NCBI RefSeq assembly: GCF_902459465.1
Contig: NC_047063.1
Coordinates: forward strand, 18,007,685-18,071,684
From: Asterias rubens
Lineage: Eukaryota > Echinodermata > Asteroidea > Forcipulatida > Asteriidae
DNA length: 64,000 bases
Direction: 5' to 3'
Shown: in pieces, positions 22,297 to 34,171 of the stretch
Numbering within the stretch: the stretch's first letter is position 1
Layout of the letters: the number at the start of each line of letters is the position of its first letter
Made by a program: the position numbers and the translations under genes
The notes under the pieces: model-generated
Database searches by the model: none
Told to the model about the DNA's origin: nothing
The model's input: only the letters and a program-made list of their open reading frames with translations

Positions 22297-24545
22297 CCAA
22301 GGCTGTATCTGATTGAGTGGCAGCGGATGTGGCTTCATCGTTATGGTGAACAGCGTGAGGTCCATGGCAACAGCCACAGCCATAACAGCAGCCACTTATT
22401 CAGATTAAGCCTGAGATGGTCCTCTCCTCCAAGTAAAGGGGCCATCATGGTCCTGTTTCAGTTAAACTCTTAAAAAGTCATCAAGCTCTAAACTTGACAA
22501 AGTCTTTCTTCAGTCGCTTACAGTTAGTAAAAATACACTCCATCATTTTTGAGCGGTTGAACTTGCAGTAGGGTGTCAACTAACTAGACTTGACACAGTC
22601 CTTCAGCTATTGGTGCGCAATTCAAAAAGCCTTGGTTAGCATTGTGAATCCTCAGTTATATGAACAGTTAAACTTGTAGCGGAGAGTTATCTGGCTGTGA
22701 TGCATCAATATCCATCGTGGTCCAGCTCGTGTAAGAGATGGATAGACTTGACATAGTCGTTCAGCTGGTGGCGCACAATCCAAAAAGCAAATACAGTGAA
22801 ACCGCAGCGGAGAATCATCTGGAAGGTCCTCAGTTTGTGGCGTAAAGTCTAAAGTGGTGGTTAGCCTCAAAACATCCCTCTGTCACTTGAAGCGGAGAGT
22901 CGGTTGTTCTTCAGCTGGTGACCCACAGTCCAAGAAGCGTTGATTAGCCTCAAGACTTGGAGTATGTCATCTCCAAGGTCATCATCTCAATCTGCAGTAG
23001 AAAATGTTCATTAATTGATTTTGATTAACTCATTAATATCATTTTTGTTCCGATTCTCCTCCAGCTCCAACCATTGCTTCGACTCAATAAACACAAACAA
23101 AACTATCAAGTGTTTGCTTCTCAGATTGTTATTTTTAAATTATTTTAAAAAATGTTTAAAACTAATAAAAGAAAGAAAAAAATTCCACCAGATGGTTGTA
23201 TGTGTGTTTGTGACAAACTAAAGGATGGGAATGAATGGACTCTTTCAATTCAACCATTTCAAACTTTCAAAGGTACTCAATCTGAAAAACTGGTAAACAA
23301 CTAATCCTTTTCAAATAGTTATTTGATGGTAATTTTCTTCAAAGAAAATTGGTACATGATATTTTTTTCTAACTTACCAAGTGGTATGTTGTCAACTCCT
23401 TGCAATTCTCTTTGAAGAAAGATTTAAAATGATTTTTTCTACTTACCAACAGCTTTTGTCAACTCCTTGCAACTGGAAGTCATCTGGTTGTGGCGCAGGT
23501 CTTCATCAGCTTCAGCATACAGTGGTGGTTTTACGCTTCAGAACATCCCTCTGTGACCTTGAAGCGGAGAGTCGGTTATTCTTCAGCTGGTGGCACACAG
23601 TCCAAAACGTGTTGATTAGCCTCAAGATTGGTCGAGTGTCATTTCTAAGGTCATCATCTCAATCTGAAGAAGAAAACTTGCAAATGCACAAATTTATTAG
23701 TTTTGATTAACTTAATGTAAGTACCATTTGTTCTGAGGAATACCTCAGTTTGTGCATGGGCAAGAAAATTCTGGTCCAGCTCCAATCATTTTTTAAATTC
23801 ATTGACACCAAACAAAGATTCAAGGTAACATTCTCTGTTTGTGTTTTTTTAATTCCTTTGTTTGAAAAAAATTGAACTTCTAATTCAACTAAGTTTTCCA
23901 ATAGTTGATTATATTTGATTCGTTGCAAATTAGAGGATGGGAATCGATGGATTTATCAAATCATTTATTTCAAACCTTCAGCGGTGCTCATTCTGAAAAA
24001 TGTATAAAAGCTGATCCTTTGCTAACTTTTGGGGGGATGGGACTTTCTTTCAAAGAAAAATGTTAAATGATTTTGTTTCTAACCCAGGGATCTGCTAGCT
24101 AGACTCCTTGAAGGATGTAGGGAGTCATCTGGCCGTGATGGAGGTCTCCAGCTTGCAGCATAGATTCGTAAGTGGTAGTTCACCTCAATACATCCCTCTG
24201 TCACTTGAAGCAGAGAGTCAGTTGTTCTTCGATCAGCTGGTGGCACACAGTCCAAGAAGTGTTGATTAGCCTCAAGATTGGTTGAATGTCAACTCCAAAG
24301 TATTTGCTCAATCGGCAGTAGAAAATGTACACACATTAGTTGATGTAGATTATTTTAATACAAGTATATTTTGTTCTATGAATAGTTCAGTCTTTGCTTG
24401 CATATGCAAGAAAATTATTCTCCAGCTCCAATCATTTCTTTAATCATTAAAGGTTCACTTCTCTGCTTTTTGTGTCGGAAAACTTAAACTCCCTGTTTAA
24501 TTAAGCGTTGATTAGCCTCAAGACTGAGAGTATATCATCTTTAAG
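22297..24545 (-). repeat. Exon-like cluster, right arm of the mirrored pair
   Basis: Read on the minus strand this region repeats the organisation of 12.7-14.56 kb: type B blocks start after TTTTCTACTGCAG or similar with ATTGAGATGATGACC (near 22996, 23660 and 24317), contain several copies of TTTTTGGATTGTGCGCCACC-like sequence, and the innermost end (22330-22460) reads GGAGAGGACCATCTCAGGCT followed by GGCTGTTATGGCTGTGGCTG. Order and orientation are collinear with the left arm once reversed. No conserved frame. Confidence 0.6.
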
Positions 24546-24890
24546 TGTTGTGTCGTGGCCGAGCGGTTAGGCGCACCAAATTCAAGCTCTACTGATTCTA
24601 TTCAGCAGAGTGTGGGTTCGACACTTGTGTCCCTGAGCAAGACACTTAACTATTATTGCTTCTCTCCACCCAGGGGTAAATGGGGACCTGTGAGGGTAAA
24701 GATGACAGAATTCGAATTTTCAACTGTCAAAGTGTCTGTAAATGTACTTGTTTAAAGTTTTTTAATAAAAGGGCATTTATGAAATGGGAACAAAAGAGTA
24801 GTGACAGTGGTAATAATTTGAAGTGCTTTAAGACACCCGTTCGGGAGTGAAAAAGCGCTATATAAACTCAAATTTATTATTATTTGAGGT
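24543..24890 (+). mobile_element. tRNA-derived SINE
   Basis: The head GTGTCGTGGCCGAGCGGTTA is a Leu/Ser-type tRNA A-box region, and GTGGGTTCGACAC supplies the B box. The body includes CCTGAGCAAGACACTTAAC and GGGGACCTGTGAGGGTAAAG. The tail AAAAGCGCTATATAAACTCA ends in TTATTATTATT. A block of about 91 bases at 24712-24802 appears inserted in the body. Minus-strand relatives are at 45800-45990, 47345-47550 and 50118-50425. Confidence 0.8.
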
Positions 24891-25366
24891 CTTCATCTCA
24901 ATCTGGAGTCGAACATTTGCACAACATCCACGGTAATATTTCTGTGTTTGTGTATTTTGAACTAATGCAAACTAAAGGATGGAATGAATGGATTCTTTCA
25001 ATCATCCATTCATAAGTACCCAGACAGTTTCTCTACTCCTATTGGTGGAGAGCGCGTCATGTGGGGTGTTTAAACGGTTGATAATGACCAGTGTTTATAA
25101 CCGGCTGGCTTCCGCGTGTCAGGCGCGCAAGATTATCACGCAGAATGCAATTCATAGCTATTAGTAACAGCCTGTAACCTACTTCTAGGCGCTATGCGTA
25201 ATCTAATTCTAAGAGCGCGCGCGTGTACACACAACTCACATGCAACAGACTCTTCACAACGTTTTCAAACCTCGAATTTTCAACTGTCAAAGTGTCTGTA
25301 AATGTACTTGTTTAAAGTTTTTTAATAAAAGGGCGTTTATGAAATGGGAACAAAAGAGTAGTGACT
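24712..25366. repeat. 91-bp direct repeats 560 bp apart
   Basis: TCGAATTTTCAACTGTCAAA to CAAAAGAGTAGTGAC occurs at about 24712-24802 and again at 25272-25366 with about one mismatch. The spacing segment includes a GC-richer patch (25010-25260) with CCTATTGGTGGAGAGCGCGT. Confidence 0.85.
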
Positions 25367-25731
25367 TGTTCTTAAATATCCGTTTAAAACCTTGCAGGGT
25401 CGTTGCCGTGCGCTAAAGGCCCTCTTCTTCGGCTCTGGCCTTTAACACAGCAATTCGACTATGCCGGCTTTAAACGGCCTTGTAAGAAGTCGTCGCTACC
25501 CTTTTATTCCGTTATTTCAAACCCTTTTGTACGAACCTTCTTTTCAAAGAAGAAAGTTTGAATTAACTTACCAAGTGGTCTGATGTTGGTTCCTTGCACC
25601 CCTATCCTCCATCAATACTGCCAACTGGTCTGGTTGTTATCACAACTTAAGAACAGACTGCTCAAAACTGGGGGGAAATTTGGAAGGTACAGACAAATTC
25701 ATCTATATACATTTACATTGTTCTTTATGCA

Positions 25732-25831
25732 CAAAATAGTTAATGGCCCAACGTTTTTACCCTAGCAGTGTCTTTCTCAAGGGGGAAAATACTCTATTGC
25801 TAGGGTTGAAACGTCAGGCCATTAACTATTT
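25732..25831. mobile_element. Long hairpin element, copy 1
   Basis: AAAATAGTTAATGGCCCAAC at the left is mirrored by GTCAGGCCATTAACTATTTG at the right, with TAGCAGTG-CTTTCTCAAG near the centre. A better preserved copy lies at 46841-46944. The 3' flank GCAGTTTGCAACAGCTTATT is also shared with that copy, so the repeat unit extends beyond the hairpin. Confidence 0.75.
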
Positions 25832-27077
25832 GTTTTCATTTGTAGCAAAGGTCCGTTTGATTGGTAGGCATGCAGTTTGCAACAGCTTATTCTACTTTCT
25901 CTACTTATCTTGCCAGAAGAGCCGACTTCTATTGCTTCAGGAAGTTTTTTGTAGTTGATTGTACAAAAACACAGACAAATCATCTGGGTCTTAAGTTGTT
26001 TCAGCTTGATGTTTGGCTGATCGATCATGCTTGCTGTTGTGGAATTTCAAATGATGCCAGTATTTGGACTGCTGATTACAACTATTGAAAAGTTCAAAAT
26101 GAATTTTTGATGCATGTTTTGTTTCTCCTGCCAAAGTTATCAATATTCTGATGTACATTTGTTTGTGACCCTTCAAACTTTTCTGAATGAATTATTGATC
26201 AAATTTGTAGGTAATTTCTTCACCAGTGACTCATAACTTTAAAAACTGATACATTACCAAATTTGCCTGACCAAAGTCCCCGGTATGCGTCACCTCAGCT
26301 CCAGTAAAGATTTCAGCTCACAAACTACTTTATCAACCTCAGGCTGAAAACATGATCTACATTTTGGAGACAAAAATGTTTAGATGGTTTAGCATTTGGG
26401 ATCATCATATCTAGTCGCATGATACCGGGCCGCGTATATGGACTAGTGCGCCCTCTAGCTCTTTTATATAACTCTACTGGCGCACAGTATCTGACATAGA
26501 AAATGCCATTCAAGGGCCCAATTGTTCCTAAAGTCAAAAAGTCCAGGATTTAAAATGCTTCTTTGAAGAGGTGTGTTTTCAGCTGTCGTTTGAAGATTTA
26601 GGGATTACTTTGTGTTCTTAGGGCAAGTGGCATTACAAGTCTTTGTTATTAATATTATTGATAACCCCATACTTTACCAATCCACTATGGGTGTGGTCTG
26701 GAGCTACCATCTTGGAGTCACATTCCCTACGGGAAGAAAAAATACAGACTGTTAGAAACAAAAACAAGGTAAAACCCTCGTTTGTGTTTCCCCCTTCTAT
26801 TTTTTAAACGTTGTTTGTACCATAGGCTATTTTGGTTGGTGAGCAGTTAGCAACAAACTTATGTTTTCATGGAAAATAAGTGGGGTGTTTTTATTTATTT
26901 TTTATAAAGAGAGAGTCGGTCTGGGGTTCGTTGCCCCCTGTTTGTTGGTGATCAGACTGCAACAACTTTATGTATGGTATGGTGATCAGACTGCAACAAG
27001 TTTTTGTACGGGAATGTCTTTTGCACGTAGACACATGGGCTTCGGCCATAGAGAGTGTTGAATGGTAAATCCCACCG

Positions 27078-27235
27078 GGGCCCAATTTCATAGCGCTGCT
27101 AAGCACACACAAATTTGCTTAGCATGAAATTTCTTCCTTGATAAAAACAGGATTACCAAACATTATTTCCATTTGTTGCATATTGCTTATACTTGTATTC
27201 AGCTGTTATTTGTTTATCCTCAAAACCACAGTACG
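27078..27235. mobile_element. GGGCCCAATTTCATA element, partial
   Basis: GGGGCCCAATTTCATAGCGC followed by TGCTAAGCACA and ATGAAATTTCTTCCTTGATA matches the inverse of the right half of 12953-13192. The other end is lost where the next tandem array begins. Confidence 0.6.
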
Positions 27236-28157
27236 TGGAAATTTGTTGGTAGTGTGACTTGAACATAGTTGGTCCACACAGAAAACACACTGAGGTCACA
27301 ATTGTATTCACACGGTGACATTTCACATTGTGACGACTCCAACACTATGAAAACTGTGTGAATGATGTGTGATTTGAATTTAGCTGGTCCACACAGAAAC
27401 ACACTGAAATCACCTTGACTTCACACAGTGAACATTTCACATAGTGACCACTCCAACACTATGGAAACTGTGTTTTATGCCCCTTCGCTACGCTCATACG
27501 CATGAAAAACAGTTTCACCCTAATGACTGACAATAACGCAAAGTACAAAACAATCCATTGTTTTGTTTCATCAGGTTTATTAAAGCATGGGAATGTGCCA
27601 GTGGTAGGCCGATTTATAAACGCGCTGCACTTACGTGACAAGTGCAGTGCGGTACACTGACGTGACCAGTTAGCAGGAGGATGGGCGTCTATTGTTATAC
27701 GACAATAATTTGATTAAATCTACATTGAATGATGTTTGATTTGAACATAGTTGTTCCACACAGAAAACTCACTTAGCTCACACCGTCTTCACACGGTGAC
27801 CATTTCACATTGTGACCACTCCAACACTATATAAAAACTGAGTGAATGGTGAGTGATTTGAAAATAGTTGGTCCACACAGAAAACACATTGAGATCACAA
27901 TTGTATTCACACGGTGACCATTTCACATTGTGACCACTCCCAGACTATGAAAACTGTGTGAAAGACGTGTGATTTGAACAAAGTTGGTCAACCCAGAAAA
28001 CCAATGAGATCACACTGTGTTCACACGGTTACCATTCACATTTTGACCACTCCTAGGCTATGAAAACTGTGTGAATGATGTGTGCTTTGAACAAAATTCT
28101 TCACACAGAAAACACACTGAGACCATACTGTGTTCACACGGTGACCATTTCACAAAG
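27236..28157. repeat. About 117-bp tandem repeat, six copies, with one insertion
   Basis: Each unit carries TGGTCCACACAGAAAACACA, CACACGGTGACCATTTCACA and TATGAAAACTGTGTGAATGA. Copies start near 27265, 27390, 27750, 27870, 27990 and 28100. Between the second and third copies (about 27475-27735) is unrelated sequence around CCTTCGCTACGCTCATACG, best read as an insertion into the array. Confidence 0.8.
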
Positions 28158-29353
28158 GAGTTAAAATGAATGAATTTTTTGTTGAAATTGGCCAGGAAAA
28201 CTATAGTTTGCTACTTACTGGAAATTTAATGGAATGATGCTAATGGGTTTCATGGGGCCGAGCTAGTTTTCAATAGATTCATTGACGGAACATTTCGTCA
28301 TCTCAAGATTGTTAACCAAAATAACAGAAAGAACGAAAGACTCAAAACACGTCTTGCCGCTTTCGCTTCTTGTGCAGGAATTATTTAAAATCAAGCGCTG
28401 CCAATACAGGTCAGCTCCGCGCCACACCCAAACGACTCAGCGAACTGCAAGTATTCATATAATTGCTTACAATATTTCTAAAAGAGATAAAGTGGGGGTA
28501 GAGAGAGATGGCTGGGTCAACCAAAAGAGGTTGGAAACACAAAACACTAAAACAAAGGTTGGAAGAGGGAGAAAGAGTATTTAAATAATAAATAATAAAA
28601 CAATTCAGCTGAAGTCTTTTATTATGCATCAGGAAAGCACACCAATTTGTGTAAACAAGTCGTATTTTTCTTTCACTATTCTCTTGCTGAATACACCAAG
28701 TGAGAATACCGGTCTTTGAAAATTACCAGAGGTGTCCAGTGAGTGTCTTTATTTAGTGAATGAGATAGACTATTTTGAAGACTATTAATTTTCCCGAGTC
28801 CTGTGAGATAGACTCTTTCAATTTACGCGTGCACATCAGTTCCGGTAAACAGGTGTTTGTATTGACAAACAATTAAAAATCGCAATTGATGGGCTGTAAT
28901 CAATAACTCTGCTCGTATATACGTATACAGGCTATATGCTTTTTCACGGGTCATAAACTCTACAAGGTGTTGAAAACCTATTAAGTCTGCTTTACAAAAC
29001 TAATCGATTTGCTATAGTTATGTAAACCCAACGATTGATTAGTGTACCCATCTGGTCATTACTGTCGCTGCCAATCACTAATAACAATTACTGATTTTCG
29101 TTAAATGAATAACACTTACATGCAATTTACGCACGTAGGAATCAAACCTGCAGGAGAACTATCCTGCCACAGGTTGTGTGTGTTTACCCTCATATCATTA
29201 AGGGACACGTTGGGACTGGCAACGAAAAGGAACCTTAAGGAATTCCTTAATCCATGGACACTATTCCACTCTCCGGTCGGATACCAGAAGAGTTTGCGTT
29301 AATTCCATACTGAATGTCTCCCCTCATCAGCAGATTTCATCCCTTGAAGGTGG
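28158..29353. other. No gene seen upstream of the WAP gene
   Basis: Unremarkable sequence; frames of 60-100 codons (for example near 28282-28584) have no motifs, no splice support and a basic, low-complexity composition. It forms the 5' flank of the WAP gene. Confidence 0.5.
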
Positions 29354-29360
29354 TATAAAT
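29354..29360 (+). promoter_or_regulatory. TATA box of the WAP-domain gene
   Basis: TATAAAT lies 61 bases before the start codon at 29415, which would put initiation near 29385 and give a 5' leader of about 30 bases. No other core promoter motif is certain. Confidence 0.5.
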
Positions 29361-29414
29361 CACGGGTGCTTGATTAGAGTTCTTCCCGTAGATTTAGAAA
29401 AGTTGGAGTTCGTG

Positions 29415-31143
29415 ATGCAGAGGTGTACGATTCTTGTTGCTTGTCTTCTAGTCTTTGTTATAATATCTTTTGGAGCAACGAAGACTTGGTTAAGTCGCGT
29501 GCGTAGAGATGGCGGGGAAATTCCAGGAGGTAAGATTTATCTTGAAATTTAGTTGTTTTGAAAAAAATCAAATTCGGAGCAAATGAGTGGCTGTTTATGA
29601 ATAATTAACAAACGGATTTTCATTTCATTTCACGTGTGTTTAATTTATTATTCACACAATTTCTGCAAGGAATTGCAGACATTACTGAGTTGAAGCAGAA
29701 GTTCTCTACCCACCATCTACAGTTCCCTTTTCAGAAGAACCAACTCCCATACTTAAACCTCTGAGTCCCTGAGACTGGTTTCACGAAACGCTAGGAGTAA
29801 TCCTATCTCGAGTTAGGACGAATTACTCGTCTAACTCGTCCTGATTGGGTTCAATGCGTCCCTAGTTTACGTCTATGGTTGAGGAAATGAACTCGTCCTA
29901 AGTCCTAAGAACAATCCCACTTTAGGAAGAGCTTGGTGAAAACGGCGCTTGCGCCTCAAACACTCTTTAGCAAAGAACATCTGACGTCACACACTTCGAG
30001 GCTCGTGATACACGTCAGAGATTAGCCTTGAACCTGCGTCAATCCCCGTCCATAATCATATTTGACCTCACCTGGAGATTTGCAGTCAAATCCTACGTAG
30101 GCCTTTACATATAAAAATGTAAAACAAATGCATGCTGCTGCATGCAGACGACCAAAAATGCAGCTGCCAAACATCACCTCGGACCAATAAAAAACCCAGA
30201 TATATAAAGCTTTCATCACAATACAAGTTATCCAATGAAATATTTGTACCCAATCAATAACGGGTTCTGTACTATTCTGCCATTGATTTGCTCTTATGCC
30301 GATTTCTAATAATACCCCCCCCCCCAAAACCCCCCCCCCCAAAAAAAAAACACCAAAAAAACCGTTGGAACCAACCTATATACACCTTTTTTTGCGGTGT
30401 GGCCGTTTTGAATTATCACACCAATAAAGCCAACTTGAGGCTGGAACGAAAAATATAAGTTGTAGGCGTAACATGAATTTTAGCATCACTTACTGTAATT
30501 TGATATAGGAAACATAACCAAGATGGCGAGATGGCGGCAGCATATTATAGGTCTAAGGCCCTTTCGAAACAACGACTTCGGCTTTGGATTCGGCATCAGG
30601 CTCCGTCTTCTGGTCGGAAGCCATGAGCGCATACTTAAACAACATGCAGTTGTCAAAACAACCGCGTGGCGCCAAGCTAGTCTGAGCCGAATCTGGAACC
30701 GAATCCGTGAATTCGAAAAGGGCCTTAACATGGGACGCTGCATGCCCACCACGAGTGGCAACTTAACTTGTTTTAATTCTCAGGCTTGATTTTTCTTCTC
30801 TACAATACAGGAGTGAAAAAGGACGGCATATGTCCTGACGAATCGGACCCTGTGTTTAACAGCATTCTACAAGTAGGCAAATGTCCAAATAGTTGCCGAA
30901 TAAGTTTAAGAGACTACGACTGCATTGATGCCAAGAAATGCTGCCCCACCCCGTGTAGCGGAAATAGCTTTATGTGCGTGGATCCACAAGGCGGACCCAC
31001 AACCCAGACGATGGCAACATCCAAAGTCGCCACGACCAAGACAATGACAACATCCAAAGCCACCACGACACAGGCAACGACCACACCCAAAGCCACCACG
31101 ACCCAGGCGACGACCACACCCAAAGACATAACTACACTTTCAG

Positions 31144-31188
<45 letters not shown>

Positions 31189-31193
31189 CCTAA
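29415..31193 (+). CDS. Secreted WAP-domain protein with Thr-rich, poly-Asn tail
   Basis: Two exons, 29415-29529 and 30811-31193, joined in phase 1 (donor GGAG/GTAAGA, acceptor AATACAG/GAGTG). Predicted 165 aa. Residues 1 to about 21 (MQRCTILVACLLVFVIISFG) form a signal peptide. Residues 44-97 form one whey-acidic-protein domain with exactly eight cysteines at 46, 63, 67, 76, 82, 83, 87 and 94, including the diagnostic KKCC. The tail is threonine-rich (repeats of KATTTQATTTP), probably O-glycosylated, then 14 asparagines coded by an AAC microsatellite, then Thr and stop TAA. Family members are extracellular protease inhibitors or antimicrobial proteins; which applies here cannot be told. A cysteine-rich exon-like segment at 31919 might belong to an alternative transcript. 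Confidence 0.75.
29768..29955. mobile_element. Inverted-repeat element in the WAP intron (GGTTTCACGAAACGCTAGG)
   Basis: GACTGGTTTCACGAAACGCT with TCTCGAGTTAGGACGAATTA at the left and a matching GCTTGGTGAAAAC at the right. Shares TATCTCGAGTTAGGACG with 54902-55045. Borders are approximate. Confidence 0.5.
30554..30727. mobile_element. MITE-like element in the WAP intron
   Basis: TAAGGCCCTTTCGAAACAAC at the left and GTGAATTCGAAAAGGGCCTT at the right are inverted. Inner GGCTTTGGATTCGGCATCAG pairs partly with GTCTGAGCCGAATCTGGAAC. It ends about 80 bases before the second WAP exon. Confidence 0.65.
31146..31188 (+). repeat. AAC microsatellite inside the WAP coding exon
   Basis: Fourteen uninterrupted AAC triplets encode poly-asparagine just before the stop codon. 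Such a tract is likely to vary in length between individuals without changing the frame. Confidence 0.95.
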
Positions 31194-32830
31194 AACATGT
31201 GAACAATGAACATGCTTTCGGTCATTCGGGTATTTAGTGCATGATGCCAACGGGCAACAGTGCGAAAACCAGGTGCACCACCCTAACTTCGATCCCTAAA
31301 AAATACTTTTCACATAAAGCTAAGTATATGTTTACCAATTCTGTCAAAAAAAAGGAAGGTTGACAATTTTATTTTGTTCGGCTATACCCGTCCTTAATTA
31401 AAACACGAGGAGACTCTACGCTTTGGTGAGCAAAATTTTGCCATTTTTCGGCACACCTAAACGTGCCAAAGTAGAACTTCAAAAACCCGTGTTCCCCGTC
31501 ATGACCTTTACTTCTGGGTCAACGTAGTTTTGTCGTAATTGTTTGAAAATTAAACTTTTGCCATGAAATAATATCAAAGATAGATGAAGGTAACATTGTC
31601 AGGCGTGATTAGCAAAATGGAATTTCTCTAAAATAAAATTATTCTCGCCCCAAATCTTAAATTCATCTCAATGTTAATTAAGAGGGAAACAATGTATTAT
31701 ATATATTCACGTTGAAACTGTAGGCCTATTTATAAATAATTGTAATAGGTGTTTCATTTTAAAGAGTTTTGTACAAATAGAAGTGTAAATCTTGCTACTG
31801 TCACCATTACTCCCGAAGTACAACAGTCTCAATATTTCGTTCACCAAAATGTACACTTTAATTAACGTGCACCAACTGGTTGTGGAATAAATAAATAAAA
31901 ATAACAATTGCCTGTTTTTAGCCCAGGGCAGAAACCGGAGTGCAGTAAATCAAATTGCAATGCAATCCCGTACAATGCCTCCCGGTACACCCATTTTACA
32001 TCTCACTGTTGTAAATATAATAAAGCGAAAGAATACCTTTGGCTTTTGGACCTGTTTGATTGTTTAAATCCTATACATGTACATACATTACAATTAACTT
32101 GTGAAAATTACACTGTGGTAGCGGTTTGAGAAATTTTCGAAAATCAGGAGTGGTTATGTCCGACCGAGCACGAAGAATAATCCGAATTCGGAATGCAAAA
32201 TTTGAGAAACGCTTCTGTGAGCAAGGTTTCTCAGATTCAAATTTGGGAATAAAAACTGATATCTTTGTCCAGAAGTACACTACGTCAAAGTAAAAAGTAT
32301 CTTAAAAATGTTTAAACTATCGAAAGCTGCTGTTCTTTTAAAAAGTATGGTTGATTAACCATTGACTTTAAGAGTGACTACTAAAGGTAGACCTTCCCTT
32401 AAAGAGCCAATAAAGGATGATCGCAATATGTCAACTATTACCTTTTTATGGCCAAAAAGACATCGTAGATACCAGTTAATAACCATTTGACTCTCAAAAT
32501 TTGCATTTAGTAATAAATATCTCGAGTCAAAAATGCACCCGGCCGCGACGGCTTTTTCAGCCGAGAGTCAAAAACGGCTTATCTATTATAATGACCCTGG
32601 ACGTCAGTGACGAATTTCCCCTATTGGTTTTGAACACAGTTCTCCAGCTTTGTCATTTCCACATAAAATAGCCGCCACTGACGTCACGATTCCTTTGTCG
32701 CGCGGTTTGTTTGACCCCACGTTTTTCAGAAATTTGGCTTGGAGCGTTCTGGAGAAAACCCATTTTTACCATGTTTTAACGTGAGGTAAGAGACTCGTTA
32801 TATTTGTTATGTTTCCTGGATGGACTGCAG
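31194..32830. other. 3' flank of the WAP gene; one exon-like cysteine-rich segment
   Basis: AATAAATAAATAAA at about 31886 could be a polyadenylation signal. Just after it, TGCCTGTTTTTAG precedes an open stretch from 31922 reading GQKPECSKSNCNAIPYNASR and then SHCCKYNK, ending at 32129. It has an acceptor-like start and clustered cysteines, but no partner donor is clear. Nothing else recognised. Confidence 0.3.
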
Positions 32831-34171
32831 CTGTTAGAAAACTGTAATATCTATATATTTGAGATCATCCTTTATTAGCTGTTTAAAGTTTGTACAGGCA
32901 AGTAGAGTCGAATTGAGGCGAGTAAATGTAGAAGTATTTCTACCTCCATGGTATCTGGGAATGTGTGTGGACGACGATGTGTTGCCGGTGCGAAATAACA
33001 ACACTACAACAGCTGGTGTATGATTTTGTGTAGTATCAGGCAGAACACAGGACATACAAATTTTAGTACAAAGGCAAAATATACCTTTGGTTTTTGGAAA
33101 CGTTCGATTGTTTTCATCCTATATAAAAGTTTCAAATCCTACTTAAATGTAGATGGGCCTGTACGTTACACGTATACAGTGTAAAACTAGCACATGCACA
33201 TTTCATTTCAAAAGGTGGTCGCCTTTTTTTAATTAAAAAAAAAAAATATTTATTATAGATATCCCCGTCCCCGTAAATCCGGAGCGCAGAACCATTCCCC
33301 ATTAGCCACCATGAGAAGCTCAGATTTGAATTTTGGAGCATAAAAACTGAAACAATATTACATAACCACGTAAGTATTATTACTTCGTGGTAAAAGGTTT
33401 CACAAAATGCTTTATTATTGAGAGCTGGTGTAGGTTTCCTACCAAAGGTGTTTATTGGCATAAAATGTATACCGTAAAAAGTAAATTCGTAATAATTACG
33501 GTGCTTTACCTGGCAGCTATGTTGCCAGGTAAAGTGCAGTAGATTTCACAGTGAAAGTTTTGCAAATTGCCCCTTCAAGGCACAACTTACAAAACTTCCA
33601 CTGTAAAATTTACTGCATTTTACCGTAAAGCCAGTAATAAGAAGTGATTATCATACGTATCACTCCCGTATAGAGCTACATCCCTTTAAAATATATAAAC
33701 AATAAAAACACCCCCCTCTTATAAACACACGGCGATGGTTAAAACAGACCCTTTATTTGTTTTTTGCATGAATAAAAAGATGGGTTTAGAAGGAGACGGG
33801 GAAGAGATGTAAGCTTACTAAAAAGACACTTAATTGAAGGGCTAATTGGAATCCGCCATTACGGTTGTCCACGATCCAGTTTTTTAAAAAGTGCAAATGG
33901 AGTATTAATGATTTGCCAGATTTGCATTATTTTTCAAACTGCTGTTTCGGAGTCTGCTTTGGTCCCATTTTATTTTATTTTATTTTTCTTATACGAAATT
34001 AAAGCTAACTACTTTATTCGTACATAAGTGTCAATGTGTCTTCATTCCTGCAACTATGTTTTAGTCATGTGATTAGTTTCTAAAACACATACGTCACTTC
34101 CTTTAATTAAAAAAACACACACATCCGAAACGAAGGAAATGTTCATCATGCAGAGCGCTGGGTAAAACACA
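32831..34171. other. No gene seen; one fold-back element
   Basis: At 33496-33630 the ends TTACGGTGCTTTACC and TTTTACCGTAAAG are inverted and a smaller hairpin CCTGGCA-GCTATG-TTGCCAGG lies at the left end. AGTAGATTTCACAGTGAAAG mirrors ACTTCCACTGTAAAATTTAC. The rest is AT-rich with no motif-bearing frame. Confidence 0.6.
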
